A stretch of 64,000 bases of DNA from contig NZ_CP063849.1 in assembly GCF_015277775.1 (NCBI RefSeq), positions 6,401,501 to 6,465,500 of the forward strand, read 5' to 3'. This document shows, piece by piece, positions 44,616 through 53,508 of the stretch; positions within the stretch are counted from its first letter, which is position 1; each line of letters opens with the position of its first letter. The translations under genes were made by a program, and so were the position numbers. The notes under the pieces are model-generated. The model made no database searches. It saw only the letters and a list, made by a program, of their open reading frames with translations, and was not told the origin of the DNA. The stretch comes from Paludibaculum fermentans. Its GTDB lineage: Bacteria; Acidobacteriota; Terriglobia; Bryobacterales; Bryobacteraceae.

Positions 44616-45367
44616 GGACGCCTCCCTGCGCTCAGGGCCGAGACTTCCGGCCGGACTTGTCTAAGAACTTTCCGCACGCGCCAGATGCCCTTGATGTCAT
44701 CCCAGGCGGTACGGAGGATTTTCACACGGCTGTCGTCGTCCTCGTTCCACTCCACCGGGATGTCGGCGATGCGGAGGCCCTGCTTTTCAGCGAGGGTGAG
44801 CATCTCGGTGTCGAAGAACCAGGATTCGTCGCGGACCTGCGGCACGATGGCCTGGACGGCGGCGCGGCTCATGGCTTTGAAGCCGCACTGGGCGTCGCTG
44901 AACTGCGTGCCGAGAGCGGTGCGGACGAGGAGATTGTAGATGCGCGAGACGGTCTCGCGGAAGAAAGAGCGGCGAGTCCGGGAGTCCGGCAGCAGGCGGG
45001 AGCCGGTGGCGACGTCGTAGCCGTGTTTCAGGATGGAGTCGATGAGCAGGTTCAAATAGCGGAGTTCGGTACTGAGGTCGACATCCATGTAGCAGACGGC
45101 GTCGGCGTCGCTCTGCATCCAGCACTGGCGGAGGGCGCGTCCGCGGCCCTTCTGGCGCAGGCTCATGCAACGGACGTCGGAGTGAGCGTCACAGAGTTCG
45201 CGGGCGACCACGCCGGTGCCGTCGATGGAGCCATTGTCGACAATGACGATGCGCCAGTCGTAGTCGAGGTTCGCCTGCAGATAGGCGCGGACGGTGGACA
45301 CGCTGCGCGCCAGGACATGCGCCTCGTTGAGGACAGGAATGACGATGTCGACGCGGGCTGAACTCAT
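44612..45367 (-). CDS. GT2 glycosyltransferase (polyprenyl-phosphate glucosyltransferase-like)
   Basis: 251-residue GT-A enzyme without membrane helices. Motifs: VDIVIPVLNEAHVLARSV, VIVDNGSIDGTG, the DXD site CYMDVDLST at about 95, and GFKAMSRAAVQAIVP. Pattern and length resemble dolichyl-phosphate beta-glucosyltransferases, which use UDP-glucose and a polyprenyl phosphate. ATG at 45367 lies in the ATGA overlap with the preceding epimerase gene, and its own stop overlaps the radical SAM start. A longer upstream open frame is noncoding. Confidence 0.86.
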   Translation of the reverse strand: MSSARVDIVIPVLNEAHVLARSVSTVRAYLQANLDYDWRIVIVDNGSIDGTGVVARELCDAHSDVRCMSLRQKGRGRALRQCWMQSDADAVCYMDVDLSTELRYLNLLIDSILKHGYDVATGSRLLPDSRTRRSFFRETVSRIYNLLVRTALGTQFSDAQCGFKAMSRAAVQAIVPQVRDESWFFDTEMLTLAEKQGLRIADIPVEWNEDDDSRVKILRTAWDDIKGIWRVRKVLRQVRPEVSALSAGRRP

Positions 45368-46341
45368 CCCGCCACCTGGCCGGCCAGCAGGGATTGACGG
45401 ATGCGTTCGAGGGTTTCGTCCAGGCCGATTTGCGGGCGGCAGCCGGTGAGGGCGACCACCTTGCTGATGTCGGGGACGCGGCGGGCGATGTCCTCGAAGC
45501 CGTGCTCGTAGGCCTGCGTGTAAGGGACGTACTCGATTTCGGACCGGGAGCCGGTGATGGCGAGGACGCGCTGGGCGAGTTCGGTGATCGAGATCTCGAC
45601 GATGTTGCCGAGGTTGATGACCTGGCCGACGGCGGCGTCGATGGTGATGAGGCGGGTGAGCCACTCGACGACATCGTTGACGTCGGTGAATGAGCGGGAC
45701 TGCTGGCCGTTGCCGAACACCTGGAGGGGCTGGCTCCTGAGCGCCTGTTTGACGAAGCGCGGGACGACCATGCCGTACTCGCCGGTTTGGCGGGGTCCGA
45801 TGGTGTTGAAGAGACGGGTGACGACGGTGGGTACACCGAATTCCCGCCAGAAGGCGAGGGCGAGGAACTCGTCGATGATCTTGCTGGCGGCATAGCTCCA
45901 GCGGCCTTTGCTGGTGGGGCCGAGGACGAGGTCGTCGTCTTCGGCGAAAGGAGCGTGCTCGCTCTTGCCGTAGACCTCGGAGGTCGACGTGAGCAGGACC
46001 TTGGTTTTGTTGGCCGCGGCGGCGCGCAGGACGGCCTGGGTGCCGTCGATGTTGTTGCCGATGGTCTCGACGGGGCTCCTGATGATGTTGAAGACGCCGA
46101 CGGTGGCGGCCAGGTGGAAGACGGCATCGGCGGAGGCGACGAGTTCACCGAGCGCGGCGCACTGGAGTACGGACGACTCGACAAAGCGGAAGCGGCTCTC
46201 ATCGAGCAGGTGCGCGATGTTGAGGCGCGACCCGCTGGAGAGGTCGTCCAGCGCCGTTACCGTGTGTCCCGCGGCCAGTAGTTTCTCGGAGAGATGCGAG
46301 CCTATAAAGCCCGCACCGCCGGTGATGAGATAGTTTGCCAT
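45364..46341 (-). CDS. NAD-dependent epimerase/dehydratase
   Basis: Extended short-chain dehydrogenase on nucleotide sugars, about 325 residues. The N-terminus reads NYLITGGAGFIGSHLSEKLL; LLTSTSEVYGKSEHAPFAED holds the catalytic Ser/Thr, and YAASKIIDEFLALAF holds Tyr-x3-Lys. GPRQTGEYGMVVPRFV is typical of UDP-glucuronate decarboxylase and GDP-sugar epimerase relatives. Start ATG 46341 gives the canonical N-terminus and overlaps the 3' end of the previous gene by 40 bases. Paired with the divergent epimerase at 40.8 kb, two activated sugars may be made. Confidence 0.88.
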   Translation of the reverse strand: MANYLITGGAGFIGSHLSEKLLAAGHTVTALDDLSSGSRLNIAHLLDESRFRFVESSVLQCAALGELVASADAVFHLAATVGVFNIIRSPVETIGNNIDGTQAVLRAAAANKTKVLLTSTSEVYGKSEHAPFAEDDDLVLGPTSKGRWSYAASKIIDEFLALAFWREFGVPTVVTRLFNTIGPRQTGEYGMVVPRFVKQALRSQPLQVFGNGQQSRSFTDVNDVVEWLTRLITIDAAVGQVINLGNIVEISITELAQRVLAITGSRSEIEYVPYTQAYEHGFEDIARRVPDISKVVALTGCRPQIGLDETLERIRQSLLAGQVAG

Positions 46342-47573
46342 TCTTCCCTGGTTCCGTATCTTCTTCGACGGGCTTCCGCGATGAAGGCGAAGTACCGCTC
46401 GAAGTGCGCTGGCCGGGTCCATTGCCGGACAAACGCCTCATATCCACGAGCTCCCAAATCCGCGCTGAGGCCGGGGCTGGAGCCCATTCTGCGAACCGCG
46501 GCCAGCAGTTCCTCGTTGTCGCGATAGATCATGCCGCCGCCGGAATCGGCTACGACCTCCGGCAGGGCGCCCAGGTCCCTGACAATGACGGGCCGCTGGC
46601 GCGCGAAGGATTCGATGATGATGATGCCGAAGGTCTCATACGTCACGGAAGGCACGATGGTGGCGACGGCGTGCGCGTAGAGTCCGGCGAGTTGCTCTTG
46701 TGACTGGCAGCCGACGAAGCGGATGCGCGGGTTGGCGGCCGCCTGGGCGCGGAGCTGCGCCTCTTCGGCTCCGGTGCCGGCGACGATGAGATCCCAGTCG
46801 CGCACCTTGGCCCAGGCGTCGATCAGGGTGTGGAGGCCCTTGATGCGCTCCAGGCGTCCGACGAAGAGGAAGTAAGGACGTTCCTGCGGACGGGGCGAGG
46901 GGGTTTGCCAGTCGGCGTCCTGGCGCTCCATGAAATAGGGGAGGTGCTCGACCGGGTAAGGAAAGCCGCGATCGGCGTGCATCTGCCCACAGAAGCGGCT
47001 GGGGCTGAGGAACTGGTCGACGTGGCGGGCGGCCTTTTCGAGATAGCCGGTGTAGCGCCAGAGCTGGGGCGGACGGTGGCCGCGGACGGTGCACTTCAGG
47101 CAGTCGGCCGATTCGCAGGCGTGGGAGTCGAACTTCCACAGGACGTGCATGGGGCAGACGAGCCAGTGTTCGTGGGCGGTGTAGAGCTTGACGAAGTCTT
47201 TGCCGGCGGGGTCGAGTTCGAGGACTCCGGGCCCCAGCAGCGAGATGTTGTGGTAGTGGACGACGTCGAAGGGCTTCGATTTGGCGATATCGTTCAGCCG
47301 CTTCATCGTCAGCAACGGGCGGCCGGTCTGGTGCGTCACCAGGGGGGAGAGCCAGCCGAACGGGCTGCGGAGTTCGTGGCGGGTGACGTTGGGATGTTCG
47401 GCCCAGCGGACCTCGGGTTCAGCCGGGTGTTGCAGATGATACGAGTCGACACAATGGACGACATCCACCGTATGACCGGCGTCACCAAGGGCATGTGCCA
47501 TGCGGTGCAGGTACACCGCATCGCCTCCGAAGCTATAGGGCGGGTAAAAGGTCGTGAAATAGAGGAACTTCAA
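46302..47573 (-). CDS. GT4-family glycosyltransferase
   Basis: GT-B glycosyltransferase, about 423 residues. The N-terminal domain begins KFLYFTTFYPPYSFGGDAVY and contains a cysteine-rich insertion (HEHWLVCPMHVLW, then C-x4-C-x2-C in CESADCLKC) seen in a subset of GT4 enzymes. The C-terminal domain has FVGRLERIKGLHTLIDAW and the donor motif TYETFGIIIIESFARQRPV. The start is ambiguous: TTG at 47573 gives the expected N-terminus and GTG at 47597 is 8 codons earlier. It heads the tightly overlapping six-gene part of the cluster. Confidence 0.86.
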   Translation of the reverse strand: MKFLYFTTFYPPYSFGGDAVYLHRMAHALGDAGHTVDVVHCVDSYHLQHPAEPEVRWAEHPNVTRHELRSPFGWLSPLVTHQTGRPLLTMKRLNDIAKSKPFDVVHYHNISLLGPGVLELDPAGKDFVKLYTAHEHWLVCPMHVLWKFDSHACESADCLKCTVRGHRPPQLWRYTGYLEKAARHVDQFLSPSRFCGQMHADRGFPYPVEHLPYFMERQDADWQTPSPRPQERPYFLFVGRLERIKGLHTLIDAWAKVRDWDLIVAGTGAEEAQLRAQAAANPRIRFVGCQSQEQLAGLYAHAVATIVPSVTYETFGIIIIESFARQRPVIVRDLGALPEVVADSGGGMIYRDNEELLAAVRRMGSSPGLSADLGARGYEAFVRQWTRPAHFERYFAFIAEARRRRYGTREEWQTISSPAVRAL

Positions 47574-47625
47574 GGCGCAAGTCCCCCCGATGACCACGAT
47601 CTTGAACCCACCGACTGAGCCGCCA

Positions 47626-47642
47626 GCCTTCCGAGGGAAGGC
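47626..47642. promoter_or_regulatory. Leader hairpin before the GT4 gene
   Basis: GCCTTCC (47626-47632) and GGAAGGC (47636-47642) form a 7-bp stem with a 3-nt loop, in the only sizeable gap (154 bp) of the minus-strand glycan cluster. It may mark an internal promoter or leader; no confident promoter hexamers were found. Confidence 0.35.
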
Positions 47643-47727
47643 CGGAGAACAGGCACCAGCACGGCCTCCTCCAATACAAACCTGTTACGGTTGAATCCAG
47701 TATTTTAGCATGTGGCTCAAGGGATTC

Positions 47728-49119
47728 TTACGCGCGGCGTCGCTTTGGGTACCATACCAGCATTAAAAATACTACAGATGTAAATGCGAGGGCGAAGGGG
47801 AGCCAAAAGGACTGGGTGGCCCAGCCCATGTAGCGGAGGCGGTCGAGCCAGGCGAGGCTCGGTCCGTTGGTGAGGATGGCGAGCGGGGCTTTGAGGGCGT
47901 GCAGTTCGTAGGACGCGGCGATGGACCAGCTATGGGCGGCGCTGAGGGCGAGGAGGGTCCAGGCGAGCCAGCGGGGCCAGGTCTGGAGGACCTGGAGGCT
48001 GAGGAGGAGCAGTCCGGGGACGACGGGCACGAGGTAGCGCATGCCGGTATTCCACTGGAGCCAGGAGTATTGATTGGCCGCGCAGAAGAGGACGAAGGCC
48101 GCGAAGTAGGCGTAGATCCACTTGGCCAGGACGGCCGGGACGCGCCATTTTCCGGACTGGACGAAGGGGGCGGCGCAGGCGAGCAGCAGCAGGGGGCAAT
48201 AGGCAAAGAGGCCGAAGGACGGGTGGAAGAAGTTCGCCCAGGCGAGGTCGGGAGAGGGCCAACTGAAGCCGCGGTAACCCTGCGACGTGGGTCCGGTGGG
48301 CGGCATGTAGTGCTGGGAGGGCAGCAGGGGGTTGCCGAAGGAAAGTGCCTGGTAGGCGGCGAGGCCAAGGACTCCGGGCAGGGTGCCTAGTGTAAAGGGG
48401 ATGGCCGATTGCCAGCGCGTGGTGAGCAGGTAGAGGCCGGCGATGCCGGCGAGCAGGAGTCCGGTGAAGTCGCAGAGCACGGCGTAACCGCTGAGGAGGC
48501 CGGCGAGCAGCAGGCGGTTGCGGGTCCAGGTTCGATTCCAGAGTAAGAGCGCCACGAAGAGGCCCAGGTGGCCGACCAGCAGGTTGTGGTTGAGGTAGAG
48601 GGTGCGGAAGAAGACGGGCGTGCCGAAGGCGAGGGTGAGGGCGGCGGTGGCGGCGTATGTGGTCTCGATGCCGGCTTCCGCCAGCCGGCGCGCGAGCAGG
48701 GCGGCGGCCAGGGCGGAGACGGGCGCCATGACTCCGGCGACGGTGAGGAAGGCGGCGACGAGGAGGTAAGCGAGCAGGCCCTGGCGGGCGGCGATCACCT
48801 CCGCCTTTTCATCGGTCCGGATGCGCGGGGTGGGCAGGTGTTTTTCCCACTCGATGGCCTGATGCAGGAGGGGCCGGCCGAGCAGAAGGGGCAAGGCTCC
48901 GGCGATGGAGGCGCCCGGATTGTTGTTGATGTAGGCGCCGCCGTGCGGTCCGCGAAAGATGTCCTCGATGAAGCCGTCAAAGCGGGCCACATTGAGTGTG
49001 CCTTCCTCAGCGAGGGAGAGGGCTGGAAACTGCTCGCGGATGATCCAGGGGGCCCAATAGACCGTGTAGACGATCCAGCAGGTGAAGAAGATCCGCCAGG
49101 CGAGGGCCTTCGGGGTCAT
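47728..49119 (-). CDS. Polytopic GT-C-like membrane protein
   Basis: 463-residue membrane protein with about ten to eleven hydrophobic helices. A first loop has acidic and aromatic residues (FDGFIEDIFRGPHGGAYINN) as in the catalytic loop of GT-C enzymes that use polyprenyl-phosphate sugars. Later helices include LLAYLLVAAFLTVAGVMAPV and GTLPGVLGLAAYQALSFGNP. Membership of GT39/ArnT-type families is suggested but not certain. It follows the FAD oxidoreductase by 6 bp and precedes the GT4 gene, and it could flip or add sugars on the periplasmic side. Confidence 0.7.
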   Translation of the reverse strand: MTPKALAWRIFFTCWIVYTVYWAPWIIREQFPALSLAEEGTLNVARFDGFIEDIFRGPHGGAYINNNPGASIAGALPLLLGRPLLHQAIEWEKHLPTPRIRTDEKAEVIAARQGLLAYLLVAAFLTVAGVMAPVSALAAALLARRLAEAGIETTYAATAALTLAFGTPVFFRTLYLNHNLLVGHLGLFVALLLWNRTWTRNRLLLAGLLSGYAVLCDFTGLLLAGIAGLYLLTTRWQSAIPFTLGTLPGVLGLAAYQALSFGNPLLPSQHYMPPTGPTSQGYRGFSWPSPDLAWANFFHPSFGLFAYCPLLLLACAAPFVQSGKWRVPAVLAKWIYAYFAAFVLFCAANQYSWLQWNTGMRYLVPVVPGLLLLSLQVLQTWPRWLAWTLLALSAAHSWSIAASYELHALKAPLAILTNGPSLAWLDRLRYMGWATQSFWLPFALAFTSVVFLMLVWYPKRRRA

Positions 49120-49125
49120 GGCCGG

Positions 49126-50529
49126 TTAGTCCTCAACCACGAACTCTTCGAACGCGCGGCGGTGCTGCTGCCAGCGATCGAGATCGACGCGGCCGGCGGG
49201 GTCGATGCACTCGGCGGCGGCGTAGGCCATGGCCAGGGTGTGGTGGGTGTTGTCGTGGGCGAAGAGGCCCTGGCGGCCGAGGGTCAGGATGCCGTCGAGC
49301 TGGCTGACCCATTCGTCCAACGGGTCGAAGTGGCGGCGGAAGCCGGTTTCGTAGACGGGGTAGGCCTGGCCGAGGCGGCGGGCGGTGGTGCCCAGGACGC
49401 GGCCTTCATAGGGGATGCCGGCTTGGCGGAGGGCATCCAGGACCAGCTTCTGCAGATCCGTGTCGGAGGCTTGCCAGACGGGATCGGCGGGATCGCAGGG
49501 GAGTTCGGCGCAGAGGACGGTGGTGGCGGCGGGGCCGTGGAGGCCGTAGTTCTTGGGTTCGGAGAGGCGGGTGATGGCGATGTGGGCGGCGGGGAAGTAG
49601 TGGGCGTCGTACTCAGTGAACTGCGGGGTGTCGAGGGTGACGTAGATGAGGATCATGGCGCGATAGCGCAGGGCGCCACCGGCGGTGAGGATCGCCCCTG
49701 GCGCGGCTGGCTGCAGCATGCGGGCGAGTTGGGGGATGGGGATGGTGGAGAGGACGAGACCGGGCTCCAGGGTGCGTTCGCCGGCAGCGTCGCGCACCTC
49801 GACGGCGGCGCGGCTGTTGCCCTGGAGGGCGATGCCGGTGACGGAGGTGTTGAGGAGGATTTGCGCTCCGGCCTGTTCCGCGGCGGCGGCGTAGGCTTCA
49901 CTGATCTGACCGAAGCCCTGGCGGGGGTAGTAGAAGCGGCCCTTTTTCGACGGCGCGAGCACCTTGCGGACCATCTTGGTGAGGGAACCGGCGGAGACGC
50001 GGCGGCGGGCCTGCTCGGCGTCGAGGCGCTGGGGGTCCATGCCCCAGATTTTGACGGCGTAGGGGAAGTAGAAGTCGTGGCAGATGGTGGGGCCGAGTCC
50101 GGCGGCCAGGACGGAGGCGAAGTTCTCCGGGCCGTGGGGGGTGGGTTTCCAGAGGGCGTCGCGGAGGACTCCGGCGGCAAAGGCGGGCGGCGCGTGGAGG
50201 ACGAGGTCAGCGGGCTTGAGGGGGAAGTGGAGCCAGCGTCCGCAGAGGTGGATGCGGCCGTGGCGCGGGCGGTCGAGGAGGTCGTCGCCGAGGAAGTTGC
50301 GGATGTCGGACAGGATGCCGGGGTCGCAGGAGGGGTGCAGGCGATGGCTGCCGAAGTCGACGCGCTGGCCATCGACGGTGAGGCTGCCGGCGTTGCCGCC
50401 GACGGCGGGGCCGCGTTCGACGACGGTGACGGCGAAGCCCCGGCGGGCCAGTTGCCAGGCGGCGCCCAGGCCGGCGGGTCCGCCGCCCAAGACGATGACG
50501 GAGGTCCGGCGGGTAGACAAATCAGACAT
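49126..50529 (-). CDS. FAD-dependent amine-oxidase-fold oxidoreductase
   Basis: Flavoprotein of about 467 residues related to protoporphyrinogen oxidases, phytoene desaturases and UDP-galactopyranose mutases. The FAD motif is SVIVLGGGPAGLGAAWQLAR with the following acidic VVERGPAVGGNAG. GRFYYPRQGFGQISEAYA is a conserved substrate-domain segment, and ILTLGRQGLFAHDNTHHTLA is the C-terminal FAD-contact motif. ATG at 50529 positions the GxGxxG near residue 16. The glycosyltransferase context suggests a sugar- or lipid-modifying role. First gene of the cluster, divergent from a secreted protein. Confidence 0.86.
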   Translation of the reverse strand: MSDLSTRRTSVIVLGGGPAGLGAAWQLARRGFAVTVVERGPAVGGNAGSLTVDGQRVDFGSHRLHPSCDPGILSDIRNFLGDDLLDRPRHGRIHLCGRWLHFPLKPADLVLHAPPAFAAGVLRDALWKPTPHGPENFASVLAAGLGPTICHDFYFPYAVKIWGMDPQRLDAEQARRRVSAGSLTKMVRKVLAPSKKGRFYYPRQGFGQISEAYAAAAEQAGAQILLNTSVTGIALQGNSRAAVEVRDAAGERTLEPGLVLSTIPIPQLARMLQPAAPGAILTAGGALRYRAMILIYVTLDTPQFTEYDAHYFPAAHIAITRLSEPKNYGLHGPAATTVLCAELPCDPADPVWQASDTDLQKLVLDALRQAGIPYEGRVLGTTARRLGQAYPVYETGFRRHFDPLDEWVSQLDGILTLGRQGLFAHDNTHHTLAMAYAAAECIDPAGRVDLDRWQQHRRAFEEFVVED

Positions 50530-50636
50530 CCCGACTATTGTCGCGCGGCGGCGGTATGTGTCCCCTGCGGCGCCGATGAATTTTCTGGCCGAGTTTGCGA
50601 GATTATTACGCAACTACCAGTAAAAGGAGTCCTGCA

Positions 50637-52625
50637 ATGCCGTCCCCATGGAAACCTCTCAGCGCGGTGGTCTTTCTCTGCGCGATGTCTCTGCCCCAGT
50701 TGTTGGCCGCCGACGTGCCTCTGAAGGTGTTCTGGCGGCGCGACAGCAAAACGACGAGCGCAGAGTCCGGAGACCCGAAGCAACCCGGGTTCCTGATTCT
50801 GGTGCCGACGGATAAAGGGGCGAAACTCTCGGTAGTGCCCGGGCAACTACGGGCGACGCTCATGTTCCCCAAGGCGAACCGCCGGCAGCTCGACGGCCGC
50901 CCGGTGCAGGTGCGCCTGGTGAACAAGAACGCCATCATCTCCACCACGCACTTCCAGATCGATCTCACTCCCGAGGATGAGCTCGAGATTGACGAGTATC
51001 TGGACACCCTCCCCGAGGGGCACCGATTTGAACCCGCTTTGGAGATCCGAGGCTTCAAGGTCGGGGAAGCTCCTTCCACGGCGGCTGTCATTGTCCCGAC
51101 GATGCTTGACTTGGAGATCGACAGCAAAGCGACAGACACGGAAGAGGATTCCGTTGTCTTCCGCGCCATCTATCTGCCCAACGAGCTTCGGATTCACATT
51201 GTAGAGCCGGGCTTATGGGCTACCAAGCCGGTGGTCGACCCTCCGCCGATGAAGCCGTGCCAGATTGCGCTGAACCCGAAGACCGATACCTTGACCTTCC
51301 ACTTCCTGAATCGCCTGAATCTCACCAACGTTCTGCAAAGCAAGGAAGTGGAGGATAAAGGCCTGCAGTTCGAGTTCACTCCTCCACAGGCACCGAAGAC
51401 GTCATCCGAAATGAGTTCCATGCAGTCGAAGAACCGCACGGGAGACCTCAGTTCGAAAGAGAAGGCCGAGTACCGGATGTTGCAGCGCCTGCCCCTGGAA
51501 CGGCGCACCACCCGGGACGATAGCGGGCGGCCGGCGGCTGGCCAACCGGTGACGAAGTATGCGGCCGTTGCCCGGCCCAGGGAGTTGCCGGCCCCTGCGA
51601 AACCCTATAACCGCCGGTTCAGCTACTTTGCTCCGGCGAGCAACCGCGAGATGCCGCTTTACCTTTCTGGCAGTTTTACACACAGTTCCACTGCTGCCGG
51701 AAAGTCCAAGGACATTGCCAACTTCGAGGTCAGCTTCAATCCCGACAGCAAGATCTGGAACGGCCTGAACTTCCTCCATCTCGGATCGTTCACCAGCATC
51801 GCTCCGTCCCTGTACGCCAAGATGAACACCAACGGTGTCGTGAACGACGAAAACGTCTTCCGTTACCAGCTCCCAATCCGCCTCGATTACTACAAGCCGG
51901 CGTGCTGCCAAAAGGACGACGACGGCCTGGACAAGATCTTCCACCTCTCCACACTCCGCCGGATCTCCTGGTACACGGGCTTCCTCGGCGAAGCAACGCG
52001 CATCACCAACAAACGCACCTACGGCGGCGTCTCCGAGTTCCGTTTCTTCTTCAGCAAGGTCAAGTCGGACGACTTCTCTTACACACTGCAGCCCTTGCTC
52101 GGCTACGAGGTGGGCCGGTATCGCGAGCAGACCTCGAACACCTTCACCGAAGCCGATGCGACTGGCGTGATCAAGGGTGCCGACGGCAAGCCCGTCTCTG
52201 AGATTCAACTGGTCGAACGGAGGGGCACGTTCTCGCGCCTGCACGGCTCGGTGCACTCAACGCTCACCATCGCTTCGAAGTCCTCGCTGAACATCAACTA
52301 CGACATGTTCCGGCTGCTGCGGCCGGAGAGCTACTTCGATGACAAGGCCAGCGCCGCCGGGTACTTCACGCCTTACAAGAGCGGAACGCTGCCTGCCACC
52401 TATGCCGCGGTCGACACCACGTATTCGTTCATCGCGGCAGGACGGTTGGAAAAGGGGACGCGGCGCTACCTGGAGATCACCTACAACCAGGAGTTCACGA
52501 AGTTCTTTGATGTGAAGTTCTCGTATACGCGCGGGGAACTGGCTCCGGCGTTCCAGTTTGTGAACAAGTTCGAGGTCGGTCTTGCCCTCAAGATTCTGGG
52601 CAAGGATTCGGCCAATCCACGCTAA
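50637..52625 (+). CDS. Large secreted protein of unknown function
   Basis: 662 residues with a signal peptide (LSAVVFLCAMSLPQLLAA). It has no recognised domain. Residues 25-250 look like two beta-sandwich units (GFLILVPTDKGAKLSVVPG, FKVGEAPSTAAVIVPTMLD). A charged disordered middle is at about 250-320. The C-terminal 330 residues have alternating amphipathic strands and aromatic ends (KWNGL-type, FSYTLQPLLGYEVGRYREQT), ending FVNKFEVGLALKILG, which suggests an outer-membrane beta-barrel. AGGAG lies 8 bases before the ATG at 50637. It stands alone between the glycan cluster and sodC. Confidence 0.72.
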   Translation: MPSPWKPLSAVVFLCAMSLPQLLAADVPLKVFWRRDSKTTSAESGDPKQPGFLILVPTDKGAKLSVVPGQLRATLMFPKANRRQLDGRPVQVRLVNKNAIISTTHFQIDLTPEDELEIDEYLDTLPEGHRFEPALEIRGFKVGEAPSTAAVIVPTMLDLEIDSKATDTEEDSVVFRAIYLPNELRIHIVEPGLWATKPVVDPPPMKPCQIALNPKTDTLTFHFLNRLNLTNVLQSKEVEDKGLQFEFTPPQAPKTSSEMSSMQSKNRTGDLSSKEKAEYRMLQRLPLERRTTRDDSGRPAAGQPVTKYAAVARPRELPAPAKPYNRRFSYFAPASNREMPLYLSGSFTHSSTAAGKSKDIANFEVSFNPDSKIWNGLNFLHLGSFTSIAPSLYAKMNTNGVVNDENVFRYQLPIRLDYYKPACCQKDDDGLDKIFHLSTLRRISWYTGFLGEATRITNKRTYGGVSEFRFFFSKVKSDDFSYTLQPLLGYEVGRYREQTSNTFTEADATGVIKGADGKPVSEIQLVERRGTFSRLHGSVHSTLTIASKSSLNINYDMFRLLRPESYFDDKASAAGYFTPYKSGTLPATYAAVDTTYSFIAAGRLEKGTRRYLEITYNQEFTKFFDVKFSYTRGELAPAFQFVNKFEVGLALKILGKDSANPR

Positions 52626-52700
52626 AGCAGGTGAGCCGCCGGGTGAGGATGCTGCATGCCCCGCCAATTCCCGTAGAATTGGACCAAGGAGATCCTATCG

Positions 52701-53228
52701 ATGACAACTCGTTCCATCCTGGCCGCTACGACGGCCCTGGCGCTCTCCGCATTCACCCTGGCCGGGGCTCAGGGCGATCGGAAGGCCGCCACCGCGGAAG
52801 TCAAAGACGCGCAAGGCAAGGTAGTTGCCACCGCGAAGTTCAAGCAGGTGAAGGGCGGCGTGCAGCTCGCCGTCAAGGCCACCGGACTGCCGGCTGGATC
52901 CCATGCGATCCACGTCCACACGGTGGGCAAGTGCGAAGGCCCCGGCTTCACGACGGCCGGCGGCCACTTCAATCCGGCTCACAAACAGCACGGCATTATG
53001 AACCCCGAAGGCCACCACGCTGGCGATATGCCCAATTTCACCATCAACGCCAAGGGCGCGGGTACGTTCAAGACCATCATCCAAGGCATCACGCTGGTAG
53101 GGGACGGCGAGACCTCGCTGTTCCATGCGGGCGGCACGGCCCTGGTCATCCATGAGAAGGCAGACGACATGAAGAGCGATCCGGCGGGCAATGCCGGTGC
53201 GCGGCTGGCTTGTGGCGTAGTTCAGTAG
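52701..53228 (+). CDS. sodC: Exported Cu/Zn superoxide dismutase
   Basis: 175-residue Cu/Zn superoxide dismutase with a signal peptide (ALALSAFTLAGAQ), acting in the periplasm. Metal ligands are visible: HAIHVH (Cu), GGHFNP (bridging), HHAGDMPN (Zn, with Asp), and the final histidine in LVIHEKADD. The disulfide pair is GKCEGPG with RLACGVVQ. Complete and about the usual length. A GC-rich terminator follows directly. Upstream, the gap of 75 bp from the secreted protein contains the binding site AAGGAG 6-12 bases before the ATG. Confidence 0.94.
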   Translation: MTTRSILAATTALALSAFTLAGAQGDRKAATAEVKDAQGKVVATAKFKQVKGGVQLAVKATGLPAGSHAIHVHTVGKCEGPGFTTAGGHFNPAHKQHGIMNPEGHHAGDMPNFTINAKGAGTFKTIIQGITLVGDGETSLFHAGGTALVIHEKADDMKSDPAGNAGARLACGVVQ

Positions 53229-53238
53229 TTTGTATTCC

Positions 53239-53270
53239 GGGGCCGTGCTTACGGGCGCGGCCCCGCGTTT
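53239..53270 (+). terminator. Terminator after sodC
   Basis: GGGGCCG (53239-53245) pairs with CGGCCCC (53258-53264) around a 12-nt loop, followed by GCGTTTC. The remaining 238 bp before the LysR gene show no gene or clear promoter. Confidence 0.65.
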
Positions 53271-53508
53271 CTCCTGCCTGCCTGGTACTCCTTCCCGCTT
53301 GTCTCCCACCGGGCCCGCTCCGCCGCCCGTCCCTACAGAATTCGACTCCCTTCGGAGCGGCTTCGAAATCACCCTTGAGGGTCCATTCCATCAGCCAGCG
53401 GCGGCGCGAACGCGGTGGTGCGGCTTTTGTCGCGGGCTGCCAGGTTGACGCGCTGGCCGCTTGGCCCGGTGCGGTGATCTGTTGCATTCTGGGCGTGACC
53501 CCTCGCGC

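Noticed and set aside
43002-44939. 645-residue plus-strand frame
   Set aside because: Shadow of the radical SAM and glycosyltransferase genes on the minus strand.
48568-50724. 718-residue plus-strand frame rich in Gly, Glu and Asp
   Set aside because: Antisense to the GT-C-like and FAD oxidoreductase genes, which have recognisable motifs; low-complexity acidic composition is typical of shadow frames here.
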